Made by a program: the position numbers and the translations under genes. A DNA stretch of 5,536 nucleotides from an uncultured Collinsella sp. Its GTDB lineage: Bacteria > Actinomycetota > Coriobacteriia > Coriobacteriales > Coriobacteriaceae. Each line of letters starts with the position of its first letter. Within the stretch, counting starts at the first letter, position 1. Under the pieces are notes generated by a model. The model was not told the DNA's origin, made no database searches, and saw only the letters and a list, made by a program, of their open reading frames with translations. The stretch spans positions 1 through 5,536 of the forward strand of contig CABUUE010000106.1 of NCBI GenBank assembly GCA_902494685.1. Reading direction: 5' to 3'. Shown piece after piece: positions 1-4,491 of the stretch.

Positions 1-17
1 AGGTCGATCGCGAGTTC

Positions 18-55
18 CGCACGAGCCGGAGAGCACTTAATGTGCTCTCCGTGCG
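18..55. repeat. Extended perfect inverted repeat (hairpin) downstream of manA
   Basis: A perfect 9-bp inverted repeat, GGAGAGCAC (28-36) and GTGCTCTCC (42-50), encloses the 5-base loop TTAAT. An outer 5-bp stem, CGCAC (18-22) with GTGCG (51-55), adds to it across a one-sided 5-base bulge. It lies about 70 bases beyond the manA stop codon. Neither strand shows a T-run after the stem, so it is not a canonical intrinsic terminator. It may still protect the 3' end of the manA mRNA or terminate weakly. The rest of 1-123 shows no gene with a convincing start or Shine-Dalgarno site. A reading frame open from the left edge cannot be judged. Confidence 0.5.
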
Positions 56-123
56 AGCAAGACTGTCCGAGCAGGCGACCAAACCCCGCGCCCCGTCCCG
101 GCGAGCGCTTGGGGACCGGTGGC

Positions 124-1056
124 CTACAGGTGGCTGATGATCAGTTCCATCTTGCCTTCGAGGTCGATGGAGCTGACGGTGCTCGGGGCCAGCAGGTGGC
201 TTCCCTTGTGGACGGGGTCGCCGCAGACGGTGCCTTCGCCGTCGATGACCGACAGGCACATGAAGGGCCAGCGCTGCTCCAAGGTCTTGCTGCCGTTGAC
301 GCGCACGCGATCGACGGTGTAGCAGGGGTTGGACTCGAGCTCGGTCACGCCGTCGACTTCGGGTGCGGTCACGGTACCGTCGACCGGGGCCTGGACGTCA
401 AAGTCGATGCAGTCGAGGCTTTGCTCAATGTGCAGTGGGCGCAGCTTGCCGTCGGTGCCGGGGCGGTCGTAGTCGTACAGACGATACGTCACGTCGCTCG
501 ACTGCTGCGTCTCCAAAATGAGCGTGCCGGTCTTGATGGCGTGCACGGTACCGGAATCAATCTGGAAAAAGTCGCCCTTGTGAATCGGCAACACGTTGAG
601 CATGTCGTCCCAACGTCCTTCCTCGATCATTTGTGCGGCCTCGGCGCGGTCCTTGGCACGCTGGCCGACGATGATCGTGGCGTCGGGCTCGCAGTCCAGC
701 ACATACCAACACTCGGTTTTGCCCAGGCTACCGTTCTCGTGTTCGGCAGCGTACTCGTCGTTGGGATGAATCTGGATCGAAAGGTCGTCCTTGGCGTCCA
801 GAATCTTAATGAGCAGCGGGAACTCCTTGCCCTCGCAGTTGTCAAAGAGTTCGCGGTGCTCGGCCCACAGCCATGACAGCGTGTGACCGGCGTACGGGCC
901 CTCAGCGATCTGGCAGTCGCCGTTGGGGTGGGCCGAGATGGCCCAGCACTCACCGATGGGGCCATCGGGAATGTCGTAGCCAAATACGGTTTCGAGCTGG
1001 CGGCCGCCCCAGATCTTCTCGTGGAAGATCGGCGTCAGCTTAATCAAATCGGACAT
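124..1056 (-). CDS. manA: Mannose-6-phosphate isomerase, class I (short Firmicutes-type)
   Basis: This cytoplasmic zinc enzyme interconverts mannose-6-phosphate and fructose-6-phosphate, feeding mannose into glycolysis or supplying mannose-6-P for GDP-mannose. The 310-residue product matches the short class I type (B. subtilis ManA is about 315 aa) along its whole length. Visible motifs, numbered from the chosen start, are KIWGG (about 14-18), GECWAISAHPNG (35-46), LSIQIHPNDEY (about 92-102, with Q95 and H97), GKTECWY (112-118, with E115), SGTVHAI (168-174, with H172) and TYRLYDYDR (190-198). Q95, H97, E115 and H172 are the expected zinc ligands, and R192 is the conserved active-site arginine. 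The C-terminal beta domain ends in the usual ISHL. An ATG two codons upstream (1062) is possible, but the GGGGG Shine-Dalgarno sits 7 bases before the ATG at 1056 and only 1 base before 1062. The gene lies downstream of gntR on the same strand and may be co-transcribed with it. Family assignment is very secure; regulation is inferred. Confidence 0.96.
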   Translation of the reverse strand: MSDLIKLTPIFHEKIWGGRQLETVFGYDIPDGPIGECWAISAHPNGDCQIAEGPYAGHTLSWLWAEHRELFDNCEGKEFPLLIKILDAKDDLSIQIHPNDEYAAEHENGSLGKTECWYVLDCEPDATIIVGQRAKDRAEAAQMIEEGRWDDMLNVLPIHKGDFFQIDSGTVHAIKTGTLILETQQSSDVTYRLYDYDRPGTDGKLRPLHIEQSLDCIDFDVQAPVDGTVTAPEVDGVTELESNPCYTVDRVRVNGSKTLEQRWPFMCLSVIDGEGTVCGDPVHKGSHLLAPSTVSSIDLEGKMELIISHL

Positions 1057-1063
1057 GTTCATA

Positions 1064-1068
1064 CCCCC
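1064..1068 (-). promoter_or_regulatory. Shine-Dalgarno GGGGG deciding the manA start
   Basis: On the minus strand GGGGG is followed by 7 bases and then ATG at 1056. The alternative ATG at 1062 is only 1 base away, too close for normal initiation. This favours the protein beginning MSDLIKL over MNMSDLIKL. Confidence 0.6.
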
Positions 1069-1079
1069 ATTGTGTTGCG

Positions 1080-1115
1080 CGGGCGCTGCGTAGAACTGTT
1101 CAAAGCGAGCGCCCG
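1080..1115. repeat. Perfect 8-bp inverted repeat between gntR and manA
   Basis: CGGGCGCT (1080-1087) and AGCGCCCG (1108-1115) are perfect complements around a 20-base loop. The loop contains the small palindrome GAACTGTTC. The structure occupies about half of the 74-base gap between the gntR stop and the manA start, ending 11 bases before the manA Shine-Dalgarno. No T-run follows on the minus strand, so it is not a clear terminator. It could be an mRNA processing or stability element, a weak attenuator, or an operator for manA. No convincing promoter was found in the gap. Confidence 0.4.
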
Positions 1116-1130
1116 GATGACTACAAAAAC

Positions 1131-1850
1131 CTATGCCAACGTTACGTTGTGCAACTCAAAGCGGTCGCCAACGTTGCGCGAGACCGAATACTCAAAGGCG
1201 GCGCCGCTGTCCAAAAAGCCAATCTGGGTGAGCTCGAGCAGGGGAGAGCCAGTTTTGGTGTCCAGGCGATCGGCTTCTTCCTCGGTTGCTACCACGGCGC
1301 GAATGGTACGGTGGAAGCTCGAAATTTTCAGCCCGCATTGCTCGCGGACAAAGCGGTAGACCGATCCGTACAGGTCCTTCTTTTTAAGGCCCGGAATCAG
1401 CTCGAGGGGCATGTAGGTGTACTCGATAACGATGGGCTTCTCGTCGGCCTGACGCACGCGCACGATGTGATAGGCAAAGTCATCCTCGGCGATTCCCAGC
1501 TGGGCTGCGATGTCCGCTGGTGGATTAACAATCGAGAAATCGTAGACCACCGAGGTCACCTTCTCTCCGCGGTGCTCATATGAAAAGCCCTGGGCACGGT
1601 CGTTTTTGCCCTGGAAAAACGCCTGGCCGGGAAGTCCCGCCGTGTCCTTAACGTAGGTACCCGATCCACGACGGCTGGTAATAAGACCTTCCTCGGTGAT
1701 TTGCTCGATAGCTCGTTTGACGGTGATTTTGGAAACGCTATAGAGCTCGCAGAACTCAACGACGGTGGGAAGCTTGTCGCCCGGTTTAAGAGCACCATCC
1801 TCGATACTTCGACGAATATCTGCAGCTATTGCCTCGTATTTGGGAATCAA
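1131..1850 (-). CDS. GntR-family transcriptional regulator, HutC subfamily (UTRA ligand domain)
   Basis: A DNA-binding repressor of 239 aa, the usual size for the HutC subfamily. Residues 1-70 form the GntR winged helix: PKYEAIAADIRRSIEDG opens it, KPGDKLPT leads into the recognition helix (about 38-51, SVSKITVKRAIEQI), and the wing is EGLITSRRGSGTYV (54-67). A linker (68-85) leads to a UTRA domain (about 86-235). Its hallmarks are RVRQADEKPIVIEYTYMP (131-148) and the closing FEYSVSRNVGDRFEL (219-233). UTRA domains typically bind small effectors such as hexose phosphates (family knowledge); the ligand here is unknown. Adjacent manA and the divergent sugar kinase suggest a hexose or amino-sugar phosphate (inference). 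The start is a TTG with a strong AAAGGAGG just upstream; no in-frame ATG or GTG is better placed. The gene probably represses its own promoter in the divergent spacer. Confidence 0.93.
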   Translation of the reverse strand: MIPKYEAIAADIRRSIEDGALKPGDKLPTVVEFCELYSVSKITVKRAIEQITEEGLITSRRGSGTYVKDTAGLPGQAFFQGKNDRAQGFSYEHRGEKVTSVVYDFSIVNPPADIAAQLGIAEDDFAYHIVRVRQADEKPIVIEYTYMPLELIPGLKKKDLYGSVYRFVREQCGLKISSFHRTIRAVVATEEEADRLDTKTGSPLLELTQIGFLDSGAAFEYSVSRNVGDRFELHNVTLA

Positions 1851-1854
1851 GGAA

Positions 1855-1862
1855 CCTCCTTT
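1855..1862 (-). promoter_or_regulatory. Strong Shine-Dalgarno for the TTG start of gntR
   Basis: The minus strand reads AAAGGAGG, then TTCC, then TTG (1850-1848). The near-perfect anti-16S match decides the start in the absence of any nearby ATG. A good site paired with the weak TTG codon may keep repressor levels moderate (inference). Confidence 0.65.
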
Positions 1863-2020
1863 CCGACTTGATTGAGAATAAAAGAAAGTATAGTCAACGC
1901 CTAAGTATCTCTATTGAGTTATTGAAAAGTTCGAGAAAGATAAAATCAAAAGACGCCCCGCTTGTAAAATCAGAGCGTTTTAAATGATAAACATTTGAGT
2001 AGTGTCGTGTTGAGGAATGA

Positions 2021-2041
2021 TCGGTCCGAGGACGGGACCGA
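2021..2041. repeat. 7-bp inverted repeat TCGGTCC...GGACCGA
   Basis: TCGGTCC (2021-2027) and GGACCGA (2035-2041) are perfect complements with a 7-base spacer. The right arm runs into the first copy of the direct repeat CGAACCGA (2039-2046, second copy 2059-2066). Arms centred 14 bp apart could be a dimeric operator or, if transcribed from an upstream promoter, an RNA hairpin. No T-run follows, so it is not a terminator. Confidence 0.4.
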
Positions 2042-2092
2042 ACCGATATAGCGGCCAGCGAACCGAATCTCGTACTCTGCGTTTTCCCAGAT

Positions 2093-2134
2093 AAAACCTG
2101 CCAAAACAAACCTGTCTCTTTTTGGTAGGTTTTT
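2093..2134. terminator. Bidirectional terminator-like hairpin upstream of the sugar kinase
   Basis: AAAACCTGCCAAAA (2093-2106) pairs with TTTTGGTAGGTTTT (2120-2133), giving 14 pairs with one G-U in RNA and a 13-base loop; T2134 extends the T-tract. The A-rich left arm and T-rich right arm make it terminator-like on both strands. Its position is odd, since both flanking genes read away from it. If the kinase transcript begins upstream (the candidate near 1962-1991), this is a leader attenuator. If it begins at the TACCAT element just downstream, this DNA insulates the gene from upstream transcription or is an operator. The loop repeats AAACCTG (2108-2114), which can compete for the same right arm. 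Confidence 0.55.
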
Positions 2135-2147
2135 GCCTTGGGAGCGG

Positions 2148-2153
2148 TACCAT
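2148..2153 (+). promoter_or_regulatory. Candidate -10 element (TACCAT) for the sugar kinase
   Basis: TACCAT fits the TAnnnT pattern and lies 34 bases before the kinase ATG. The same heptamer TACCATA recurs at a similar distance before ppaC (3264). The best -35 is TTGGTA (2122-2127) at a long 20-base spacing, so this is weak evidence. If it is used, transcription would begin near 2160, almost on an in-frame ATG at 2161. Confidence 0.3.
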
Positions 2154-2187
2154 ACAGGCAATGTTTAAACGAGAAAGGTGGGCTCTC

Positions 2188-3141
2188 ATGGAACCTAAGC
2201 AGTACTACATCGGCATTGACGTCGGCGGCACTTCGGTTAAGGAGGGCCTGTTCGACGAGGACGGAAACCTGCTTGCCAAGGCCAGCGTGCCCACGCCTCC
2301 CATCGTTGACGCTGCGGGCTTTGCCGCGGTGACCGAGGCTATCGACCAGGTGGTCGCCAAGGCGCAGATTCCGCGTGCCTTTGTGGCAGGCATTGGCCTG
2401 GCCGTTCCGTGCCCCATCCCGGCGTCGGGCGATGCCAAGGTCAAGGCCAACATTGCCATTAACCTGCCCGAGCTGAGGATTGCCATTCAAAAGCACTGCC
2501 CCGACGCGGTTGTTAAGTACGAGAACGATGCCAACGCCGCTGCTATGGGCGAGGCCTGGCTCGGCTCTGCCAAGGGCGTACAGAACGTGGTGATGGTCAC
2601 CATCGGTACCGGTGTGGGTGGCGGCGTTATCGTTAACGGCGACGTGGTATCGGGCGTTGTGGGCGCCGGCGGCGAGATTGGCCACATGTGCCTGAACCCG
2701 GCCGAGGAGCGCACCTGCGGCTGTGGCGGCCATGGCCACCTAGAGCAGTATTCCAGTGCCACCGGCGTGGTGAGCAATTACCTGGCCGAGTGCAAGAAGG
2801 CGGGCGTCGACCCCATCGAGCTCACCGGCCCCTCCGATTCCAAGGACGTGTTCCAGGCCTGCCGCGAGGGCGACAAGCTTGCGCTGGCCGCGGCCGACAC
2901 CATGGCCGACTATCTCGGCCGTGCTCTGGCACTTATCGCCAACGTGGTCGACCCCGAGATGTTCCTGATCGGTGGCGGCGCCTCCGCCTCGGCCGATGTC
3001 TACCTCGACAAGGTTCGCGAGCACTTTAAGCAGTACGCGCTCTCTGCCTCGCGCGAGACGCCCATTAAGGTCGCTTCGCTCGGAAACGACGCCGGCATCA
3101 TCGGCGCTGCCTACGTAGCCCTGCGCGCCGCCGGTAAATAG
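2188..3141 (+). CDS. ROK-family sugar kinase, probable glucokinase
   Basis: This is probably a cytoplasmic ATP-dependent kinase that phosphorylates a hexose, most likely glucose, at C6 for glycolysis. The 317-residue product is normal ROK length. Motifs in order: the N-terminal phosphate-binding GIDVGGTSVKEGLFDEDG (9-26), END (112-114, with D114 the expected catalytic base), TIGTGVGGGVIVNG (138-151), GAGGEIGHM (159-167, with sugar-contacting E163 and zinc ligand H166), the cysteine cluster CGCGGHGHLE (177-186), and the C-terminal IGGGASASADV. There is no N-terminal helix-turn-helix, so it is a kinase and not a NagC/XylR-type regulator. Two departures from consensus: the third zinc cysteine of CxCGxxGCxE is His184, and the usual PG of the sugar-binding loop reads PC (74-75). 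The ATG at 2188 has AAAGGTGG 6 bases upstream. An in-frame ATG at 2161 lacks a Shine-Dalgarno and would add nine residues unlike the family. Fructose, mannose or N-acetylhexosamine as substrate cannot be excluded. Confidence 0.92.
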   Translation: MEPKQYYIGIDVGGTSVKEGLFDEDGNLLAKASVPTPPIVDAAGFAAVTEAIDQVVAKAQIPRAFVAGIGLAVPCPIPASGDAKVKANIAINLPELRIAIQKHCPDAVVKYENDANAAAMGEAWLGSAKGVQNVVMVTIGTGVGGGVIVNGDVVSGVVGAGGEIGHMCLNPAEERTCGCGGHGHLEQYSSATGVVSNYLAECKKAGVDPIELTGPSDSKDVFQACREGDKLALAAADTMADYLGRALALIANVVDPEMFLIGGGASASADVYLDKVREHFKQYALSASRETPIKVASLGNDAGIIGAAYVALRAAGK

Positions 3142-3146
3142 CTGCT

Positions 3147-3208
3147 GCAAGGGGGTCAAGTTGCTTTGCACCAACACGGTGCAAAAGGGATAGCCTTGGC
3201 CCCCATGC
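3147..3208. repeat. Composite stem-loop after the sugar kinase
   Basis: An outer stem pairs GGGGGTCAAG (3151-3160) with CTTGGCCCCC (3195-3204): ten pairs including one G-U. It is extended by GCA (3147-3149) with TGC (3206-3208) across a mismatch. Inside sits a perfect 8-bp hairpin, TTTGCACC (3165-3172) with GGTGCAAA (3178-3185), loop AACAC. It begins 5 bases after the kinase stop codon. There is no T-run, so it is not a canonical terminator; it may be a 3' stabilising or factor-dependent end. It ends 52 bases before the candidate ppaC -10, so it is probably not part of a ppaC leader unless transcripts read through. Confidence 0.5.
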
Positions 3209-3260
3209 CTGCCCCAAAATATGCCGTGCCCCTTCCGTCTGCGAAGGCTCGGCGCCAGCG

Positions 3261-3269
3261 TGCTACCAT
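3261..3269 (+). promoter_or_regulatory. Candidate extended -10 promoter (TGC-TACCAT) for ppaC
   Basis: TGC followed by TACCAT resembles an extended -10 box and lies 38 bases before the ppaC ATG. No good -35 was found 16-18 bases upstream, which extended -10 promoters tolerate. The heptamer TACCATA is shared with the region before the sugar kinase (2148-2154), which gives weak mutual support. Confidence 0.35.
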
Positions 3270-3307
3270 AGCTACGTCCAAGTACACATATCAAGTGGAG
3301 GATATCC

Positions 3308-4231
3308 ATGGCAAACGTTCTTGTCTTTGGTCACCAGAACCCCGATAACGACGCCATCATGAGCGCCGTCGTCCTGTCCCAGCTGCTTAACCAGGTTGAG
3401 TATGCCGGCAACACCTACGAGGCTTGCGCTCTGGGCCAGCTTCCGGCCGAGTCCGCCAAGCTGCTCGCCGATGCCGGCATTGCCGAGCCTCGCGTAATCG
3501 AGTCCGTCGAGGCCGGTCAGCTCGTCGTCCTCACCGACCACAACGAGTCCGCCCAGTCCGTCGCCGGCCTTAAGGACGCCACGGTCTTTGGTGTTGTCGA
3601 CCATCACCGCATCGGCGACTTCGAGACCGCCGGCCCGCTGCACTACATCTGCCTGCCCTGGGGCTCCAGCTGCACCATCGTCACCAAGCTCGCCGGCGTG
3701 CTCGGCGTTGAGCTTTCCGATGTCCAGGCCAAGCTGCTGCTCTCGGCCATGATGACCGACACGCTCATGCTCAAGAGCCCCACCACCACCGATGTTGACC
3801 GCGCCGTCGCCGCCAAGCTCGGCGAGCAGGTGGGCGTCGACCCGGTCAAGTTTGGCATGGAGGTCTTCCTTACCCGTCCGTCCGGCTCCTTCACCGCAGC
3901 CGAGATGGTCGGCAACGACATCAAGATGTTCGAGCCCGCCGGCAAGAAGCTACTCATCGGCCAGTACGAGACTGTCGACAAGACCCGCGCACTCGGCATG
4001 ATTGACGAGATCCGCGAGGCCATGCGCGCCTACGCCGCCGAGAAGGGTGCTGACGGCATTGTCCTGTGCATCACCGACATCATGGAGGAGGGCTCGCAGG
4101 TCCTGCTCGAGGGCGAGACCGAGGCTGCTCAGAAGGGCCTGGGCATTGCCGACGAGCACGACGGCGTCTGGATGCCGGGCGTCCTCTCCCGTAAGAAGCA
4201 GGTCGCTGCCCCCATCATGGCCGCCTGCTAG
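3308..4231 (+). CDS. ppaC: Manganese-dependent inorganic pyrophosphatase (family II, DHH)
   Basis: This cytoplasmic enzyme hydrolyses pyrophosphate to two phosphates, pulling forward biosynthetic reactions such as tRNA charging and nucleotide and polymer synthesis. At 307 aa it has normal family II length and closely resembles the B. subtilis enzyme. The N-terminal DHH domain carries GHQNPDNDAIMSA (8-20, metal ligands H9, D13, D15), TDHNE (76-80, D77), the DHH signature VDHHRIGDFETA (97-108) and MMTDTLMLKSPTTTD (148-162, D151). The C-terminal DHHA2 domain ends with SRKKQ (294-298), whose R and K bind substrate phosphate. All expected catalytic residues are present. No CBS or DRTGG insert is seen, so it is not the nucleotide-regulated form. 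The ATG has GGAGG 6 bases upstream (3297-3301). The gene is bounded by its own candidate promoter and a strong terminator, so it is probably monocistronic. Confidence 0.97.
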   Translation: MANVLVFGHQNPDNDAIMSAVVLSQLLNQVEYAGNTYEACALGQLPAESAKLLADAGIAEPRVIESVEAGQLVVLTDHNESAQSVAGLKDATVFGVVDHHRIGDFETAGPLHYICLPWGSSCTIVTKLAGVLGVELSDVQAKLLLSAMMTDTLMLKSPTTTDVDRAVAAKLGEQVGVDPVKFGMEVFLTRPSGSFTAAEMVGNDIKMFEPAGKKLLIGQYETVDKTRALGMIDEIREAMRAYAAEKGADGIVLCITDIMEEGSQVLLEGETEAAQKGLGIADEHDGVWMPGVLSRKKQVAAPIMAAC

Positions 4232-4250
4232 GTTTAGTTGACCGAACGCC

Positions 4251-4290
4251 ACGACCGGATCGCGGACGCCCCGCGCTCCGGTCGTTTTTT
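4251..4290 (+). terminator. Intrinsic terminator of ppaC
   Basis: ACGACCGGA (4251-4259) pairs perfectly with TCCGGTCGT (4277-4285). Inside, across one mismatch, CGCGG (4261-4265) pairs with CCGCG (4271-4275) around the loop ACGCC. Six T residues (4285-4290) follow. It starts 19 bases after the ppaC stop codon. This is a canonical Rho-independent terminator, so nhaA should rely on its own promoter. Confidence 0.93.
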
Positions 4291-4316
4291 GTGCATGCGC
4301 CGCGTCGTCTCTTGGA

Positions 4317-4381
4317 CAGGCGTGCCCGTGCCGTTGAGCAAATAATGTTCAACCTGTGGTTCCGCTTTTCGGCCGCGCCTG
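4317..4381 (+). ncRNA. Possible structured leader RNA of nhaA (aptamer-like fold)
   Basis: CAGGCGTG (4317-4324) pairs with CGCGCCTG (4374-4381): eight pairs, one G-U. This stem closes a junction holding two hairpins. One is GTTGAGCA (4333-4340) with TGTTCAAC (4346-4353), eight pairs with one G-U and an AATAA loop. The other is a short CCG/CGG hairpin (4362-4372). GCCGCGC (4372-4378), overlapping the closing stem, is the exact complement of GCGCGGC (4429-4435) in the downstream terminator, so the two folds could be exclusive. The region between the ppaC terminator and this fold shows no clear promoter, and no known riboswitch class was recognised. Chance pairing is a real risk at this G+C content. 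Confidence 0.35.
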
Positions 4382-4427
4382 CGTGCTTGTCGTGCAGGGT
4401 AGGCTAGATGCAAGCGTAATACGTTAG

Positions 4428-4464
4428 AGCGCGGCGCCGCCACTTGGGCGGGCCGTGCTTTTTT
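4428..4464 (+). terminator. Intrinsic terminator inside the nhaA 5' region (candidate attenuator)
   Basis: AGCGCGGC (4428-4435) pairs with GCCGTGCT (4452-4459), with one G-U. The stem continues, across a bulged G at 4436, as CCGCC (4437-4441) with GGCGG (4447-4451) around the loop ACTTG: 13 pairs in total. T4459-4464 form the U-tract. It lies only 33 bases before the nhaA ATG. It is separate from the ppaC terminator 138 bases upstream. It either attenuates nhaA transcription or ends a small RNA made from 4291-4464. Confidence 0.75.
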
Positions 4465-4467
4465 AAG

Positions 4468-4491
4468 ACGGGAGCTTTCCCGTGAAAGGAG
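4468..4491 (+). promoter_or_regulatory. Hairpin abutting the nhaA Shine-Dalgarno site
   Basis: ACGGGA (4468-4473) and TCCCGT (4478-4483) form a perfect 6-bp hairpin with loop GCTT. It ends 1 base before the Shine-Dalgarno AAAGGAG (4485-4491, 6 bases from the ATG). An alternative hairpin, CTTTC (4475-4479) with GAAAG (4484-4488), loop CCGT, would instead cover half the Shine-Dalgarno. The two cannot coexist, so they could tune translation. Confidence 0.45.

Larger units (their letters stand above)
1851..2187. promoter_or_regulatory. Divergent intergenic control region between gntR and the sugar kinase
   Basis: No gene is supported in these 337 bases. The gntR-proximal part (1861-2000) is about 33% G+C by hand count, far below the flanking genes, as expected for promoters. 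For gntR (minus strand) two weak candidates appear: a TATACT -10 at 1892-1887, about 37 bases before the start, without a good -35; and TTGATT (1949-1944) 17 bases from TTCAAT (1926-1921). On the plus strand TTGTAA (1962-1967) is 18 bases from GATAAA (1986-1991), and a -10-like TACCAT lies nearer the kinase. Repeats: TAAAATCA twice (1941, 1965), AAGTAT twice (1886, 1903), the palindrome AAATGataaaCATTT (1982-1996), an inverted repeat at 2021-2041, and CGAACCGA twice, 20 bp apart (2039, 2059). Which of these are operators cannot be decided by eye. Confidence 0.55.

Noticed and set aside
1..60. tRNA 3' end at the left edge, suggested by GAGTTCC-like sequence
   Set aside because: No acceptor or T-arm pairing fits, and the inverted repeat explains the symmetry better.
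40..876. Long plus-strand open frame (278 codons) opposite manA
   Set aside because: It is the antisense shadow of a clear manA gene in GC-rich DNA. The protein has no recognisable domain and no Shine-Dalgarno precedes the start.
2161..2187. Upstream in-frame ATG at 2161 as the kinase start (possibly leaderless)
   Set aside because: It has no Shine-Dalgarno and would add nine residues not expected in the family. The ATG at 2188 has AAAGGTGG at good spacing. A leaderless start from the TACCAT box is conceivable but less likely.
3142..3307. Fluoride (crcB) riboswitch before ppaC, prompted by the known link of that motif to pyrophosphatase and antiporter genes
   Set aside because: The conserved GAUG and CUGAUG segments and the pseudoknot pairing of the fluoride aptamer were not found here or in the nhaA leader. 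A covariance-model scan would settle it.
1894..3309. Minus-strand open frames covering the sugar kinase and its flanks
   Set aside because: These are shadows of the ROK gene with no domain, no start signal and compositional bias typical of antisense frames.
3166..3348. Small plus-strand frame overlapping the start of ppaC in another frame
   Set aside because: It needs a TTG start with no Shine-Dalgarno, lies in the structured spacer and runs into ppaC out of frame.
4345..4407. Possible 20-codon leader peptide (ATG at 4345) or a 38-codon GTG-started frame from 4291 in the nhaA leader
   Set aside because: Neither start has a Shine-Dalgarno, and the peptide shows no run of one amino acid as in classical attenuation peptides. 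The bases are better explained by RNA pairing.
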